A stretch of DNA of 64,000 nucleotides from Galeruca laticollis (GCA_963921935.1 OY998176.1:83430960-83494959); one strand, 5' to 3'; positions 11,459 through 22,008 are shown, counted from the stretch's first letter. Numbers and translations: made by a program. Notes: generated from the sequence alone by a model not told the origin.

Positions 11459-12440
11459 TTAAGTTTTCAGAAAGACAAATAAAAATAAATATTTATAATC
11501 AGAAATGGTCTTATGATTTTTGAAAATACTTTCCATTAAGATCAATATACTTTTGCAACCATTTGAAGCAATTGTCAAAGCACTTTTACCATTCCGATTG
11601 AGGAATCTCCTAAACATGTAATTTGAACGCATCATCCGCATCTTCAGGAGCCGAAAAACGTTGACCTCTCAATTTATTTTTAATGTGCGGAAATATGATG
11701 AAATCTATGGGTGCCATAGAAGGACTGTTTTGACTGCTCAAAAAAGTTTTTGTTTCAGTTGATGTGTGAGAGCTGGTATTGTCGTGGTGGGGAACGATTC
11801 ATCTTCTGCGATTGGTTTCCCTTATTTTTCTGAATACTTTGAATACTTTTGTCAAACAAATGCCATTCAGAATTGACAGTTCTACGATGCTCTAATGAAA
11901 CGGTGGTGGCATGTTTAGTTATTCCGGAAAAACAGGCGACCATTTGCCTCGAAGTGCTTCGTACGCGAACAGCTTTTGTTAGATTTGGCTCGTCTAGAAA
12001 GACCCATACATCATTGCTGTTGTTTAATTTCGGGTTCATATGTCTACATCCATACTTCATCGCCTGTAACGATCTAATAGACGTTTTTTGAAGCATTGCG
12101 ATTGATTTTATTCAACATTTCTTTGCCCCAATCGACACGGGCTTTTTTGGAGCGATTGTCAAATTACGCGGTATCCAACGCGAACAAATCTTTTTGACGG
12201 TCAAATGTTTATGTAATATTGAATGTATGCGAGTGGAACTAGTGCTCAAGTATGCGTCAATCTCACTGTATATCACATGACGATATTGTAATATCAGTTC
12301 ACACACAGGATCGATGTGTTTTGGCACAACAGCCGATTTTGGACGACCTTCACGAAATTCATCCTGTAATGAAGTGCGGCCACGTTTGACTTGAGTAGCA
12401 ATCTATATTTGATTATTCGCCATAGAAAACTGACCCATAA
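11459..12440 (-). pseudogene. mariner transposase, broken
   Basis: Minus-strand mariner (Transposase_1 type). N-terminal linker and helix-turn-helix remnants read TQVKRGRTSLQDEF, then PKHIDPVCELILQYRHVIYSEI, SSTRIHSILHKHL and KKICSRWIPRNLT (12430-12112). A frameshift leads to NDVWVFLDEPNLTK, RQMVACFSGITKHATTV and SLEHRRTVNSEWHLF (12096-11755). The C-terminal part (about 11641-11505) preserves the end of the transposase (DNCFKWLQKYIDLNG in a shifted frame). The stretch carrying the second and third catalytic aspartates (about 11755-11640) is badly damaged. The copy lies directly against a Gypsy fragment and may have inserted into it. Confidence 0.82.
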
Positions 12441-12469
12441 CACATTGTAATGTTGTATTGGTCTATAAA

Positions 12470-13685
12470 TTATTTCACCAATACATCCGCGACAGTCGTG
12501 GCTTCTTTATACGGCATCGCGTAAACTTCAACCCACTTTGTGAAATAATCCATTACAATCAGGATGTATTTACCACCATTCCCTGTTGTCGTCACCTTCT
12601 TTCTGCATGCTCCTACCTTTGCTGTATCCCGAAGCCATCCCGTGGCTGCTTCATATTCAAGAGCAGCGGTCAATACATCTACCATTATTTCGGGATGGGC
12701 TAATCGAAGCGTCCTCTCCATATCGTGGTCACATAAGCCGTCAATAGATGCCTGGATGCCCGAACATTCCATCATGTTCTCTGGTGTTGATGAATAAGCA
12801 AATCGAACTAATCGGGCAATATCCAGTTCATACTCTTGAACGGTTTCGTCACGTTTCCGCTTTCGGTCCTTCAGCTGGAATCGGTACACATATTCTAGAT
12901 GTTCGTGACCATATCGCATATGCAACCTCTTCTTCAGCTACTCGAAGTCATTCGTTTCTTCAAGTGGTCTCGTCTGAAGCACATCTAAGGCATCTTCCCG
13001 AAACATGATGGCTACGTACACTACCTTCCCCCTGTCGGACCAATTATTCACTCTAGCGGCTGCTTTAAACTGTTTTACGTAATTGGTCCATGACGTCTTT
13101 CCGTTGAACGTCGGGGCCTTGAGTCGAGCAAAACTGCCAATAAAGTCTATCTAGGGTCGTTTCTCTGGCTTGCACATCTCAATCTACTTTTCTTCTTCTG
13201 GCGTGTCTTGTGTTCTTAAATCTGCCATATTTTTCTCCGACTCCTTGGTTTTCTCGTCTATTGTTGTCATCTTATTCTCAATATCTGATTTTAGAGGCGA
13301 CATTTTATTTTAGACGTCAGCGGCAATGTCATTTTTCATGGATAAGGTATCGGCAGAAATATCCTTATTAATAATAGAAATATCGTTCTTCACATTAGTT
13401 AAAATCTTCTCTTCCATGGCAGAAATATCGTTCTTCATTGTTGAAATATTCTCGTTCATATTAGCAGAAATATCGTTCTTCTTATTAGAAAGATCGTACT
13501 TCATGTCAGAAATTAACGATATTAACGTGGAAGCTTTGTCTTTGAATAAACATGTTTCTGGCAGTTCACAGTGCCACTTTGAGTCTTTCTACGAATTCAC
13601 TCTTCTTTCCGGACGTTTCCTATTCGCGATTTACCAATTCTGCTTTTAGTTCTGTCACTTTCCGGTCACTTAGTCTCTTGGCCAT
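12470..13685 (-). pseudogene. Gypsy-type gag with SAP domain, joined by deletion to integrase
   Basis: Starts at minus-strand ATG 13683-13685. A SAP-like motif (DRKVTELKAELVNR, stop, ETSGKKSEFVERL) opens the protein. A long low-complexity coiled coil built from repeats of NDIS follows (13310-13504). The capsid-like region follows (12470-13000), with LEYVYRFQLKDRKRKRDETV, QEYELDIARLVRFAY and HPEIMVDVLTAALEYEAAT. The open frame then runs without a stop into integrase-core sequence YILIVMDYFTKWVEVYA, so protease, RT and RNase H are missing. Gag normally forms the particle and integrase inserts the cDNA. The frame ends at 12470, where mariner-related sequence begins. Several stops lie in the upstream half. 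Confidence 0.75.
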
Positions 13686-13694
13686 TTTTACGTA

Positions 13695-13710
13695 GCCCAC
13701 TTCTGACACC
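13695..13710 (-). promoter_or_regulatory. tRNA primer-binding site of the Gypsy fragment
   Basis: On the minus strand GGTGTCAGAAGTGGGC lies ten bases upstream of the gag ATG and directly after a TACA that would end the 5' LTR. The TGTCAGAAGTGG core resembles the tRNA-Leu-type PBS found in several insect Gypsy elements (from memory). One extra T-A pair separates it from the LTR end. Confidence 0.55.
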
Positions 13711-13712
13711 TA

Positions 13713-14040
13713 TGTAATATTTTTCTTATTTAATTAAATACACAATGGGTGGGATAAATTTATACACACGGTATATCTACTTATGTAATTTATTTATACA
13801 CTTTTACTCAATTTATGTATACACTCATTTATTCAACTAACTTATATTAAATACACTCATACATTATTCAATTTTATATTCACTTGTTCACTGTTTATCT
13901 CACGAGATCAAATTGTCGACTCCCTCTCGCCGCTGGTAGGTAGTCTCTTATATATTAAACGTTACTCTAGTGCCTTCTATTCCGGAAACTTATCGATTGC
14001 GGCTCCCAACAAACAATCGACCTTCTTGAAAATATCTATA
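13713..14040 (-). repeat. Probable 5' LTR of the Gypsy fragment
   Basis: Sequence upstream of the PBS on the minus strand. It ends in ACA next to the PBS and contains a TATATAAG promoter-like box at about 13948-13957 (minus strand). AATAAA-type signals follow downstream. The outer boundary is uncertain because no second LTR copy is present in the window to compare. Confidence 0.45.
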
Positions 14041-15122
14041 AAAACAATCGCAAAAAAACATTTACTATAGTTTTAACAAAACACAGAATCTTTCATACAT
14101 TTCATGAAGATGTTCATTCAAATAAAAATTTGCCAATATGCCATCATCAAAACTACCATTTGAAGATGACACCCACCTTCTAGTATTCCAATCTGTTCAA
14201 TGGGTCCTGCCACTGCAAGTTTATTAAGATATTACGTAATTTTTTCTGTCAGTTATAGTTTCCTTTTAACGATATCCAAATGAAATCGATAACAGACATT
14301 TTTATAACTTGCATCAAGGTCAAATTGATTTAATTCTTCTAATTTCCATTGTAGTTTAATTACACCGAAATGAACCATCGTCGGTTGTTATTAAAATGAT
14401 AATATTGGCGAACCTACAAAGAGTCTCTATCATAAAAATGTCAAAAATACCACGATGATGACGTTGGCATTCAGTTATATCATTGTGTGTGGTCGTTGGA
14501 CAATCATAAGAAAGACAATGGCAGAATAAAATTTATATTGTCGACGGCCAATTTGGATGAATTACAAGCACAAACATTGCGACTTTTTTCTCCATTTAAA
14601 TTATTCATAACCCATAAATCGGGGTTTACACGGGCCCTGTTCTGTATTTAGATTGTTAACATAAAGCTGTCAATCGTTAATATAGCATTAATTACACGTC
14701 TTTCTGTATCAAGATATAACTTATTGCTCGAGTTTAAAAGACCATCATTTACGGTACAAAAAAAGGTTGGGATTTATGACTCTTACTTCTCTGTTTTGAT
14801 GTCGGAAGTTTCTTAATACGTCACTAAAGGATAAAAACCTTAGAACTGTATTATTGTAACTAATTATTTATTTGAAAACGTATTTATAGAAAGAGATTTC
14901 GCTTTTGTATTATTTTAGAGTATTAGAAAATTATACAAGGTGTCGTGTAAATAAATGTGTTGGGATGACATACATGACCTTAAAAAATTAAAGCGATTGT
15001 AAATGCTCCTCCTCCACTAATGTCCTCCAACTTAAATCTTTTTTAGGTTCAGTAAACTATTACCCTAGAATTTTAATTTGTTCTGCTGAACATTACTTAA
15101 AGAATGGCTGAGGTATATGGTA
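14041..15122. other. Featureless 1.1-kb spacer
   Basis: No long ORF, tandem repeat or RNA gene is visible between the Gypsy LTR and the deleted mariner. Confidence 0.45.
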
Positions 15123-15838
15123 CGAGGCATGTTTTTTAAGTAAGTACCGTTTTGGAATTAAAAAAAGACGTGCAAAGATATCGCAATAATTTTATTTTTA
15201 CTTTAAAGCATGTACCTTAATCTACTTTTCTACATAATTTCCGTGAATATTGAGGCACTTGTCATAACGTGGCACCAGTTTTCGAATACCCTCTTCATAA
15301 AATTCTGCCGCCTGACTTGTTAACCACTGTATCACAAATGTTTTGACTTCGTTATCGTCTTGAAGACGCTGGGCCCCAGATCAGGGCTGTATGGAGGATG
15401 ATCTAGAAATTCCCATTGAAAAGATTCGATAAGATCTTTTGTCCGATTAGCCACATGGGGACGGGCATTGTCATGCAGCAAAACGATACCCTTACTCAAC
15501 TTTAAATCTTTAAATGCTCTCACCCATTTCCTTACGATTCCATTACTCATAATGTTTTGTCCGTAAACTTCACAGATCTCACGATGAATATCGATCGGTT
15601 TCACGCCTTTAGCACCAAGAAACCGTATAACAACCCGTACTTCACAATCGGCGGGACTCACGATTGTTGGAGGCATTTTAAACACTCAGTAAACAACGTA
15701 TACAATGAAGAATCAGACTGTTATGGCGTCAGTGCATAGACGAGAGATGTAAGTAACCAGCGCACATGTGCGGAACGGCTACCGTAGAGCTGCGGCAGCG
15801 GAATCGCAAAACGGTACTTACTTAAAAAACATACCTCG
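15123..15838 (-). mobile_element. Internally deleted mariner with intact terminal inverted repeats
   Basis: A 716-bp element. The ends are inverted repeats of about 32 bp, beginning CGAGG and containing TTTTTTAAGTAAGTACCG, with one mismatch (CATG versus TATG after CGAGG). The dinucleotide TA flanks both sides (15121-15122 and 15839-15840), as expected for Tc1/mariner insertion. A full mariner is near 1.3 kb, so close to half has been lost. Intact ends mean it could in principle have been moved in trans. Confidence 0.88.
15225..15685 (-). pseudogene. mariner transposase with two internal deletions
   Basis: ATG at 15685. The N-terminal HTH_48 domain is present (VVIRFLGAKGVKPIDIHREI, with IVRKWVRAFKD). 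It is joined in frame to the catalytic C-terminal part: GIVLLHDNARPHVA (second catalytic Asp) and HPPYSPDLGPS (third Asp). The first catalytic Asp region is deleted. After DLGPS a further deletion and frameshift leads to a C-terminal piece ending near 15225 (QDDNEVKTFVIQWLTSQ, then KLVPRYDKCLNIHG). Non-functional; the deletion is likely abortive gap repair, which is inference. Confidence 0.85.
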
Positions 15839-15840
15839 TA

Positions 15841-16163
15841 CATATATAGACAGCTTCCTACTTGATAAAATAACATTTTTTAAAGGATGGTTAATGCATA
15901 TGACAAATAATTGACGGGAGCCTACTTGGTTATAATCCATTTCCTAAATAATGATAGAATCTGAATGTGCTCTGCGGTGTCTTCCATATTTCTCGGAAAC
16001 CACTGATGTTATCGATTTGGACATAGGGTACCTTTTTTAGAAAAATAGTTGGAGAATAAACTAACAGTATTTCAAAGTTTGTTGCCTTATCACTTTAAAA
16101 GTTCTGACCTTCTATCCGGTGAGCCAAGTCCGATCGTGACTTTCTGCAGCATTAGTATACTTA
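15841..16163. other. Spacer left of the Gypsy element
   Basis: Non-coding flank between the deleted mariner and the LTR element. It ends with the 4-bp target CTAG at 16164-16167, repeated at 22583-22586. Confidence 0.5.
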
Positions 16164-16167
16164 CTAG

Positions 16168-16619
16168 TGTAGTGGTTACTTAGTAAGTGCCCCTCGTATA
16201 AACTACTTTCACCATAGAGCCATTCAATCTTTGAGGAAAACACTTACCTAGTAGCTGTTCTTCGGGGATTGAATAAATAACATCATTTAGAAAACTCACT
16301 GGGATAAATATATTTTAGAATTACTAACACAGATTATAATACACTATACATACTTTTAAACTTATTCAAAATAATAATAATGAATGAATCATGGGTTGCC
16401 GACACTGTGTATTTATAGGAAGCATTCGATCAGTGACCTGTATGCACGACCTTCCGCATAGTGTGATATTTACATTTAGTTGGAACGTGCTCTTCGTATA
16501 TCTAACCTGGCCTCTATAGATCAATGCCCGCCATTTACATCGAAATTAATATTAACATAATTTAATCTTTTTCTATGCTAATGTCCTTTTTACAATACTG
16601 TCCTTTCGGGATCATCACA
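16168..16619 (-). repeat. 3' LTR of the Gypsy element
   Basis: 452 bp, begins TGTAGTGG and ends ATCATCACA on the plus strand. It is nearly identical to 22132-22582, with one 1-bp indel and about twelve substitutions. Confidence 0.93.
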
Positions 16620-16632
16620 TCATCCCCTCTTG
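16620..16632 (-). promoter_or_regulatory. Polypurine tract for plus-strand DNA synthesis
   Basis: On the minus strand the purine-rich AGAGGGGATGA lies directly against the 3' LTR, where Gypsy elements prime second-strand synthesis. Confidence 0.7.
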
Positions 16633-16677
16633 GAAGAGAAAAATTATCGTTTTAATTTTTCGATACTACCTATAACG

Positions 16678-18234
16678 TTAACAGTTCTCGCTGATTGTTT
16701 TTTGTTTTTGTTTACTAGCACTACTTGTTTGTTTATGAACACACTTCACTTGTTTACAATTGTTTCTGCTGTTGTATTTATACAATCGATTCTTATGAAC
16801 TGTCTGTGGTTTACTGTTTTGAGATGTAATCTCACAATTTACGCCTTTTATTTCCGTTATTTTAAATGGACCTAAATAATGTGGATCGAACTTATTTCTC
16901 CCCCCATTCTTCAGAATGACTAATTCCCCTAATCTAAAGTTTACAGATGAAGATGCCTTTTCACTATTATTTACTCTAGTTATTTTATTTTTTATTAAAA
17001 ACTGTTTGGCTCTTTCATTTGCGTATTGTAACTTATATTTTAACTCTTTATCATATCCTTCAAGATTATAACACGGTTCTATTTCTACATTTAAGAATTC
17101 TGGTAAATTGGGTTTTCTCCCGTATAATAACTCAAAAGTAGTGTATCCGTGATACATGTTTGGTGTTGTATTATAACAATATGCAAACATTTTTACAAAC
17201 TCGCACCAGTTATCCCTAGAATCTTTGATAAAGTTTCTTATATACTCATTAAACGTTCTATGTAATCTTTCACAACTGCCTATTGCCTCATGATGGTATG
17301 CTGTTGAGAAATTATGTTTTATTTTCAAAAGTTTCGCTAAGTTTTTCATTATTTCATTCTTATATTCCGTTCCTTGATCTGTCCTTATTTCCTTCATTAG
17401 TCCATAGTTTGCTATAAAATTGTCAAATATTGCTTTTGCTATTGTGTATGCCTCTTTGTTCTTGACCGGTATCATAACTGCGTATTTGGTTAGTTCGCAT
17501 AGTATTGTAATACAATAACGATTCCCGTTGTTACTTTCTACAAACGGACCTATTGTGTCTATGTAAATAATATCAAATGGTTTTATAGATGTGTCCGTGA
17601 TGACAAATTTTTCCTTATTACTAAGTTTTGCTTTATTCATTTGGCATTTATGACAATTCTTTACATACTTCCTTACGTCTTTCTCCATATTTTTCCACCT
17701 AAAATTTGCTCTTAGTTTCTTTGATAATTTATTATTTCCTACATGTCCTCTAAACATTGGATCATTGTGATATCTTTCTAGAATCTTTTGGATCTCTTCT
17801 TTCTGCTGTACCGTTTTTGGTACTTCGCATATACATACTTGAATATTTGTTAACCTTTGATTTCCTACTTCTATAAACTCTTCTACTGTGCACTTTTTGA
17901 ATATATCATCATTTGTATATATCTTCATTCTTTTTACTTCATATTTTACCGATAGCTCCTCAAGCTTTTCCAACGTTCGTCCTAGGTCGAAGTTGTGTAT
18001 TCCAGTAATTAAGGCTTCACTAAATTTCAATTTATTTTTGATCCGAATGTTCATTCTTAGCGAGATACGGTTATTTTCAAAGTGTAAAATTGGTAATTTA
18101 TGTGCCTCAAGATTATTTAAAACTTTTATTACTGAAGGTTTTTCTATTCTTTCTTCCTTTTTTTCTTCGTTAATCCTTAGATCCTTTTCTGACTGAGCGT
18201 TTTCTTTTCGCGTTTGTGCTCTTGTAATTGCCAA
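16678..18234 (-). CDS. Gypsy integrase
   Basis: Largest intact part of the element, 518 codons. The N-terminal zinc-binding module has the HHCC pattern: H in ERYHNDPM, H in FRGHVGNN, then NCHKCQ. The catalytic core has the DD35E triad: Asp in IIYIDTIGP, Asp in IRTDQGTEY and Glu in GSCERLHRTF. A GPF-type C-terminal motif follows (PHYLGPFKITEIKG), which is the chromodomain-like tail position. The segment before the zinc module (first ~130 codons) is the RNase H to integrase linker. Just upstream, at 18266-18268, an in-frame stop separates it from RNase H, so in an intact copy this would be one Pol polyprotein. The function is insertion of element cDNA into chromosomes. Confidence 0.92.
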   Translation of the reverse strand: MAITRAQTRKENAQSEKDLRINEEKKEERIEKPSVIKVLNNLEAHKLPILHFENNRISLRMNIRIKNKLKFSEALITGIHNFDLGRTLEKLEELSVKYEVKRMKIYTNDDIFKKCTVEEFIEVGNQRLTNIQVCICEVPKTVQQKEEIQKILERYHNDPMFRGHVGNNKLSKKLRANFRWKNMEKDVRKYVKNCHKCQMNKAKLSNKEKFVITDTSIKPFDIIYIDTIGPFVESNNGNRYCITILCELTKYAVMIPVKNKEAYTIAKAIFDNFIANYGLMKEIRTDQGTEYKNEIMKNLAKLLKIKHNFSTAYHHEAIGSCERLHRTFNEYIRNFIKDSRDNWCEFVKMFAYCYNTTPNMYHGYTTFELLYGRKPNLPEFLNVEIEPCYNLEGYDKELKYKLQYANERAKQFLIKNKITRVNNSEKASSSVNFRLGELVILKNGGRNKFDPHYLGPFKITEIKGVNCEITSQNSKPQTVHKNRLYKYNSRNNCKQVKCVHKQTSSASKQKQKTISENC

Positions 18235-18267
18235 GACATGTGAATTATTTATGTATAGATCCTTGAG

Positions 18268-18729
18268 TTATTCTATGGATATTCTCGATATACTATCTGC
18301 GTAGTTCGCTACACCTTTGACATAATGTATTTCAAAATCGTATTCTTCCAAATCGAGTCTTATTCTCGTGAGTTTCGACGTCGTATCTTTCATTGCAAAT
18401 AAATGAGTTAGTGGCTTATGATCTGTTTTTACTATGAATTGTGGTGAACCATATAAATAACACTTAAAATGATTGATTCCCCAATGAATCGCTAATAATT
18501 CTTTTATGATGGTGGGTTTGTTAAGCTCGCTTTTCTTAAAGCTTCGTGATGCGAATGCGATGGGTAGGTCAATCCCTTCGTAGTTCTGACTTAATGTTGC
18601 TGAACATGCGCTATTTGAAGCGTCTGTAGTTAAGATGAATTGTTTATTGAAGTCTGGGTATTTTAAAATTGGTGGATTGATTAATGTATTTTTAAGACCT
18701 GAAATGAGTTTTCGCATTCTTGTGACCAA
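18268..18729 (-). pseudogene. Gypsy RNase H domain
   Basis: Open frame of 153 codons with the Ty3-type RNase H: LTTDASNSACSATLSQ (first catalytic Asp), IAFASRSFKKSE, KELLAIHWGINHFKCYLYG (Glu), VKTDHKPLTHLF (Asp) and a final GVANYADSISRI (Asp). It removes RNA from the RNA:DNA hybrid. A frameshift at about 18690 separates it from the RT frame, and a stop at 18266-18268 separates it from integrase. Confidence 0.9.
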
Positions 18730-19500
18730 TCAAATTTCACGTTTTTCCTAGCTAACCTATTTAGAGGGATACATATTGCGGCAAAATTCTGAATGAACCG
18801 TCTATAATAATTGCAGAATGCAACGAATCTTTTGACTTCGCTAGCATTTTTGGGTACTGGATAATGCTGAATGACTGAATATTTTGCTTTGTCTGGTGAA
18901 ACACCATCCCTTGATAAATTATAACCTAAATATGTGACATCTCGCCTGAAGAATTCGCATTTTTGTGGATTTAACTTTAAGTTGAATTTACGACATGAGT
19001 CAAACACCTTTCTAAGATTGGCTAAGTGATGATTATTTTCCGAAATTCCTATTACAACTATATCATCCATGTAAAGAAATGCTTTTTCTGGCGTGAGGCC
19101 TGAGAATGCTATTGACATCATTCGTGAAAAACTATTAGGACTTATGTTTAACCCAAAAGGTAATCTTGTGAATTGAAATGAGCCTTTTTCTGTACTAAAC
19201 GAAGTGTATTTCCTAGAAGACTGTTCTAAAGGTATTTGGTGAAAATCTGACATAAGATCTAAAACTGAAAACCATTGTGCTCTACCTAAATGATCTAGAA
19301 TTGCATCTATACGGGGTAAAGGAAATTTATCTGTGACTATTTTCTTATTTAGCTGCCTAAAATCTATACAAAGTCTCCATGTCTTATCCTTATTTATCGA
19401 TTTCTTCAGTACTAATAACACTGGACTATTATAATCTGATACTGAGGGTTCAATTATTCCTTGCGTTATAAGTTTCTCTACTTGAGTATTTAATTCCGTT
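18681..19500 (-). pseudogene. Gypsy reverse transcriptase
   Basis: Same frame as the protease ORF, separated from it by one stop at about 19503. The RT reads ELNTQVEKLITQGII, SPVLLVLKKS, WRLCIDFRQLNKKIV, FPLPRIDAIL, FSVLDLMSDFHQIPL (first Asp) and RLPFGLNISPNSF. Then come FLYMDDIVVIG (YMDD, the two other catalytic aspartates), LNPQKCEFF and VTYLGYNLS, and the connection motif FCNYYRRFIQNFA. All catalytic residues are present. The frame ends after FQVLK, where it shifts into RNase H. Confidence 0.92.
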
Positions 19501-19502
19501 GA

Positions 19503-20417
19503 TTATGAATGTGGTGTGCGATAATTCTTTATGTATATCGGTGTATCATATTTTACTGATATCCTTTGCTCATAAAAGTTATTGTGCGTTAGTATATCAT
19601 TATTTAAAGCGAATATATCTACATAATTCTCATACAGTTTCGTTAAATCGTTTCTTACATACTCTGGTACTTCTAAATTTAATGATTTCCTTAATTCTTT
19701 CATTCTATTGTTGCTATCACTCGTAATTGTATATACCTCGAACAAATCTAAATCAATATTCTTAGTTTTTAATGAAACACTTTCATAATTTGTATTCCAA
19801 ATTCTAACGTACGGGTTTTTTCCCGATATTATAGATATAGCTATAAATACTCCCGTTGCTATTTCCTGTTGCTCCACTACTGTATCCTTTCTCAAATTTC
19901 TAAAGTTCTCTATTAGCCTGTACACCTCACATCTAGGCGGCATTGCTAAAGTATCGTATTCAGTATTACCAAAAATTTGTATGGTTACCGAATTCTTAGA
20001 CTTGCAATTTATATGTAATTCAGATTGTGAATGATCTAATACACAATTATTTTTAATCATGGAGTTTCTTCCTATCAACCCATTTTTTGGTATCGGAAAA
20101 TTTTCTTCCACTACGTGAAAGCAATGACTTAAAGTTATGTTGTTGATATAGAGGTTAATGCTTATTTGACCCAAAGTTTTTGCTGAGCCTTCAGTTATCC
20201 CCTTAATGCTTATTTTATTCTCAGTTTTAATTAAATGATGCGGAACATTTTTAGAAATTTTTAACAGAGAAATGTCTGTTGCTGTATCTAATATGAAATT
20301 GTAGGTATTATCGGATATGCTTGTCTGAATTTCCATAAAGTTTGAAAGTGATAAATCTAAATAATATGCTGAATAAGTTCCTGAAATCTTGCATTCGTCC
20401 TTTGTTTCCTTATTCAA
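19503..20417 (-). pseudogene. Gypsy protease and protease-RT linker
   Basis: 304 open codons. A retropepsin-like core is recognisable: FILDTATDISLLK, where the catalytic D-T-G/S-A motif is D-T-A-T, and later GLIGRNSMIKN in place of the flap-proximal ILGRD block. If this alignment is right the active-site glycine has been lost, so the enzyme is probably inactive. The rest links protease to RT and includes HNNFYEQRISVKYDTPIYIK, the segment that normally leads into the first RT block. The stop at the 3' end falls just before the RT proper. Confidence 0.78.
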
Positions 20418-20472
20418 AACCCCAATTGTTTCTGATTCTCTCTCGGTTCTTCATTTTCTATCTCACATATTC

Positions 20473-21513
20473 TTACACTATTGTTAGCTCGATTATTGTA
20501 ATTTCCGTTCCTATTGAATTTCCTATCTTTATTACTATTTTCGTATCTGCCATAGTTTTTCCTTGATTAAACTGTCTGAATGTCCTTCCTGAATGATTAC
20601 CGTTATAAAATCCTCTGTTGTTTCCTCTCCTATGATTACTCCTAAAATCAAAGTTTGGCTTCCTGAAGAAATTCCTGTTATCCTTCATGTGCAAAACTTG
20701 TTGTTGTCCTACTATACCTTCTACTGAAACTAATTTGGATAGTACTTCCTGCGTAGTTTCAAAACTTCCCGCTGCTATTATTGTTTTTGTTGCATCCGTT
20801 GAGGCATTCGTAGTTACTGCCTTAATCGTTGCTTCCTTAGTATATTTTTCGCCTAGTGGTTCGGGCATCCCTTCCGACACGTATGCTGCCTGTAGTCTCT
20901 CTGCTAATTTTTCTATCTCCGTCGCGTACTGTGTTACATCTTTTCCATTTTGTCTTACTTTACTAAGTTTCGCTAAGAGAAGGCTTGGGTTGTCTCCTCT
21001 TATTCCTGATTTTAGTTTATCCTTGATATCTATAATGGAGTTTTCCGTCGTGATCAAACTTCTGGCTTTTCCCGTTAATCTCGTCTTAATTAGTAAAATA
21101 GCATTTTCTTCGTTACCTGTCGCGTTCATTTGTAGCAAATCTAATGAGTCTAAAAATTATTGCAGCTTGCTTGCTTCTCCGTTGAATTCCGTCGGTAAAA
21201 CCTTACTCGCAAAATTGAAAAAATCATTCATACTTGTCGCCATTTTCAACTGTTTGCGTATTGTTTGTAATAGACTAGTATCGATTTCCTCGAATATAGA
21301 GGTAGGTATTTTATTAATACAATTTAACGCTTGAAATGCCCTAGCAGTTTTATCTCTAATCCTATCTGAATAATTTTTACAACTCTCTTGTTGTAATAAA
21401 CTTAAATTTTTCCAATTTTTAGCTATTAACTTAGCAAAATTATTGTAAAGACCTATTATACTATTAATGACTTCAATATGATTATCTGGATTTTTGGGAG
21501 TTTCCTTTTTCAA
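20473..21513 (-). pseudogene. Gypsy gag
   Basis: Capsid-like protein in one frame with a single in-frame TAA near 21158, splitting it into 118 and 221 codons. The capsid-type motif after the break reads NEENAILLIKTRLTGKA, then DVTQYATEIEKLAERLQAA. The C-terminus lacks a CCHC zinc knuckle and instead has an Arg/Gly/Asn-rich RNA-binding tail (RSNHRRGNNRGFYNGN). No convincing ATG opens the frame: the visible open stretch begins at a TTG, with a stop upstream near 21594. Gag builds the particle and packages RNA. The frame is offset from the protease ORF that follows. Confidence 0.82.
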
Positions 21514-21707
21514 AACCCTTTTTCCCTGTTTATTAATTTGTTCTACAATTGATCTTAACTTATCTTCAAAATCTTCCCACGATATTGTCTTTTATGAGAT
21601 TCGTTCATAAGAATAGAATGCATAAGTACTTACAATTTTTACACAGTCAGAGTTCCTGATGTCTGCTTCGCTGCAATGCGTTGGTTGATGTCCCTTTTCA
21701 ACGCTCT

Positions 21708-21914
21708 TCAGTGCGTTTTCCACAATGACCAAATACATTTCAGGATAAAAGCTACTGTTATGATATATAATAGAACCATTATGTGCGTTGCAAAACTGTC
21801 TTTCTGTACCATAAAAGTATTGTTGACAGTGCCAGTTTCTTTTACCTCTTGTTTAGTGGATGAACCACCCATAGTTTCTCTTCTCCAGGGTCCCAAATTT
21901 AGATAAAAGACCAT
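21708..21914 (-). CDS. Small membrane-protein ORF in the Gypsy leader, possible N-myristoylation
   Basis: Minus-strand ORF between the 5' LTR/PBS region and gag. An internal Met starts MGGSSTKQEVKETG, which fits an N-myristoylation signal (Gly2, Ser/Thr at position 6). A hydrophobic segment of about 20 residues follows (MVLLYIITVAFILKCIW). The frame stops after KTH, but the same frame continues open for about 22 more codons (ALKRDINQRIAAK). This suggests one nonsense change in a slightly longer protein. Small leader ORFs of this kind occur in some insect Gypsy elements as I recall, with no function known to me. Start codon choice (first Met or MGG) is unsettled. Confidence 0.55.
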   Translation of the reverse strand: MVFYLNLGPWRRETMGGSSTKQEVKETGTVNNTFMVQKDSFATHIMVLLYIITVAFILKCIWSLWKTH

Positions 21915-22008
21915 ATACTTCCACTTGTCTGGATTAATTTGCAGGAATATTTACCATTTATTGTCGAATATTACCATTTACCATTACCATTTCCATTTTA
22001 CCATTAAA

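Noticed and set aside
13310..13504. Separate small coiled-coil gene
   Set aside because: It lies in the path of the SAP-domain gag and is part of that protein.
20687..21334. Long plus-strand ORF of 215 codons
   Set aside because: Antisense shadow of the Gypsy gag; the minus strand carries clear gag features and the LTR orientation agrees.
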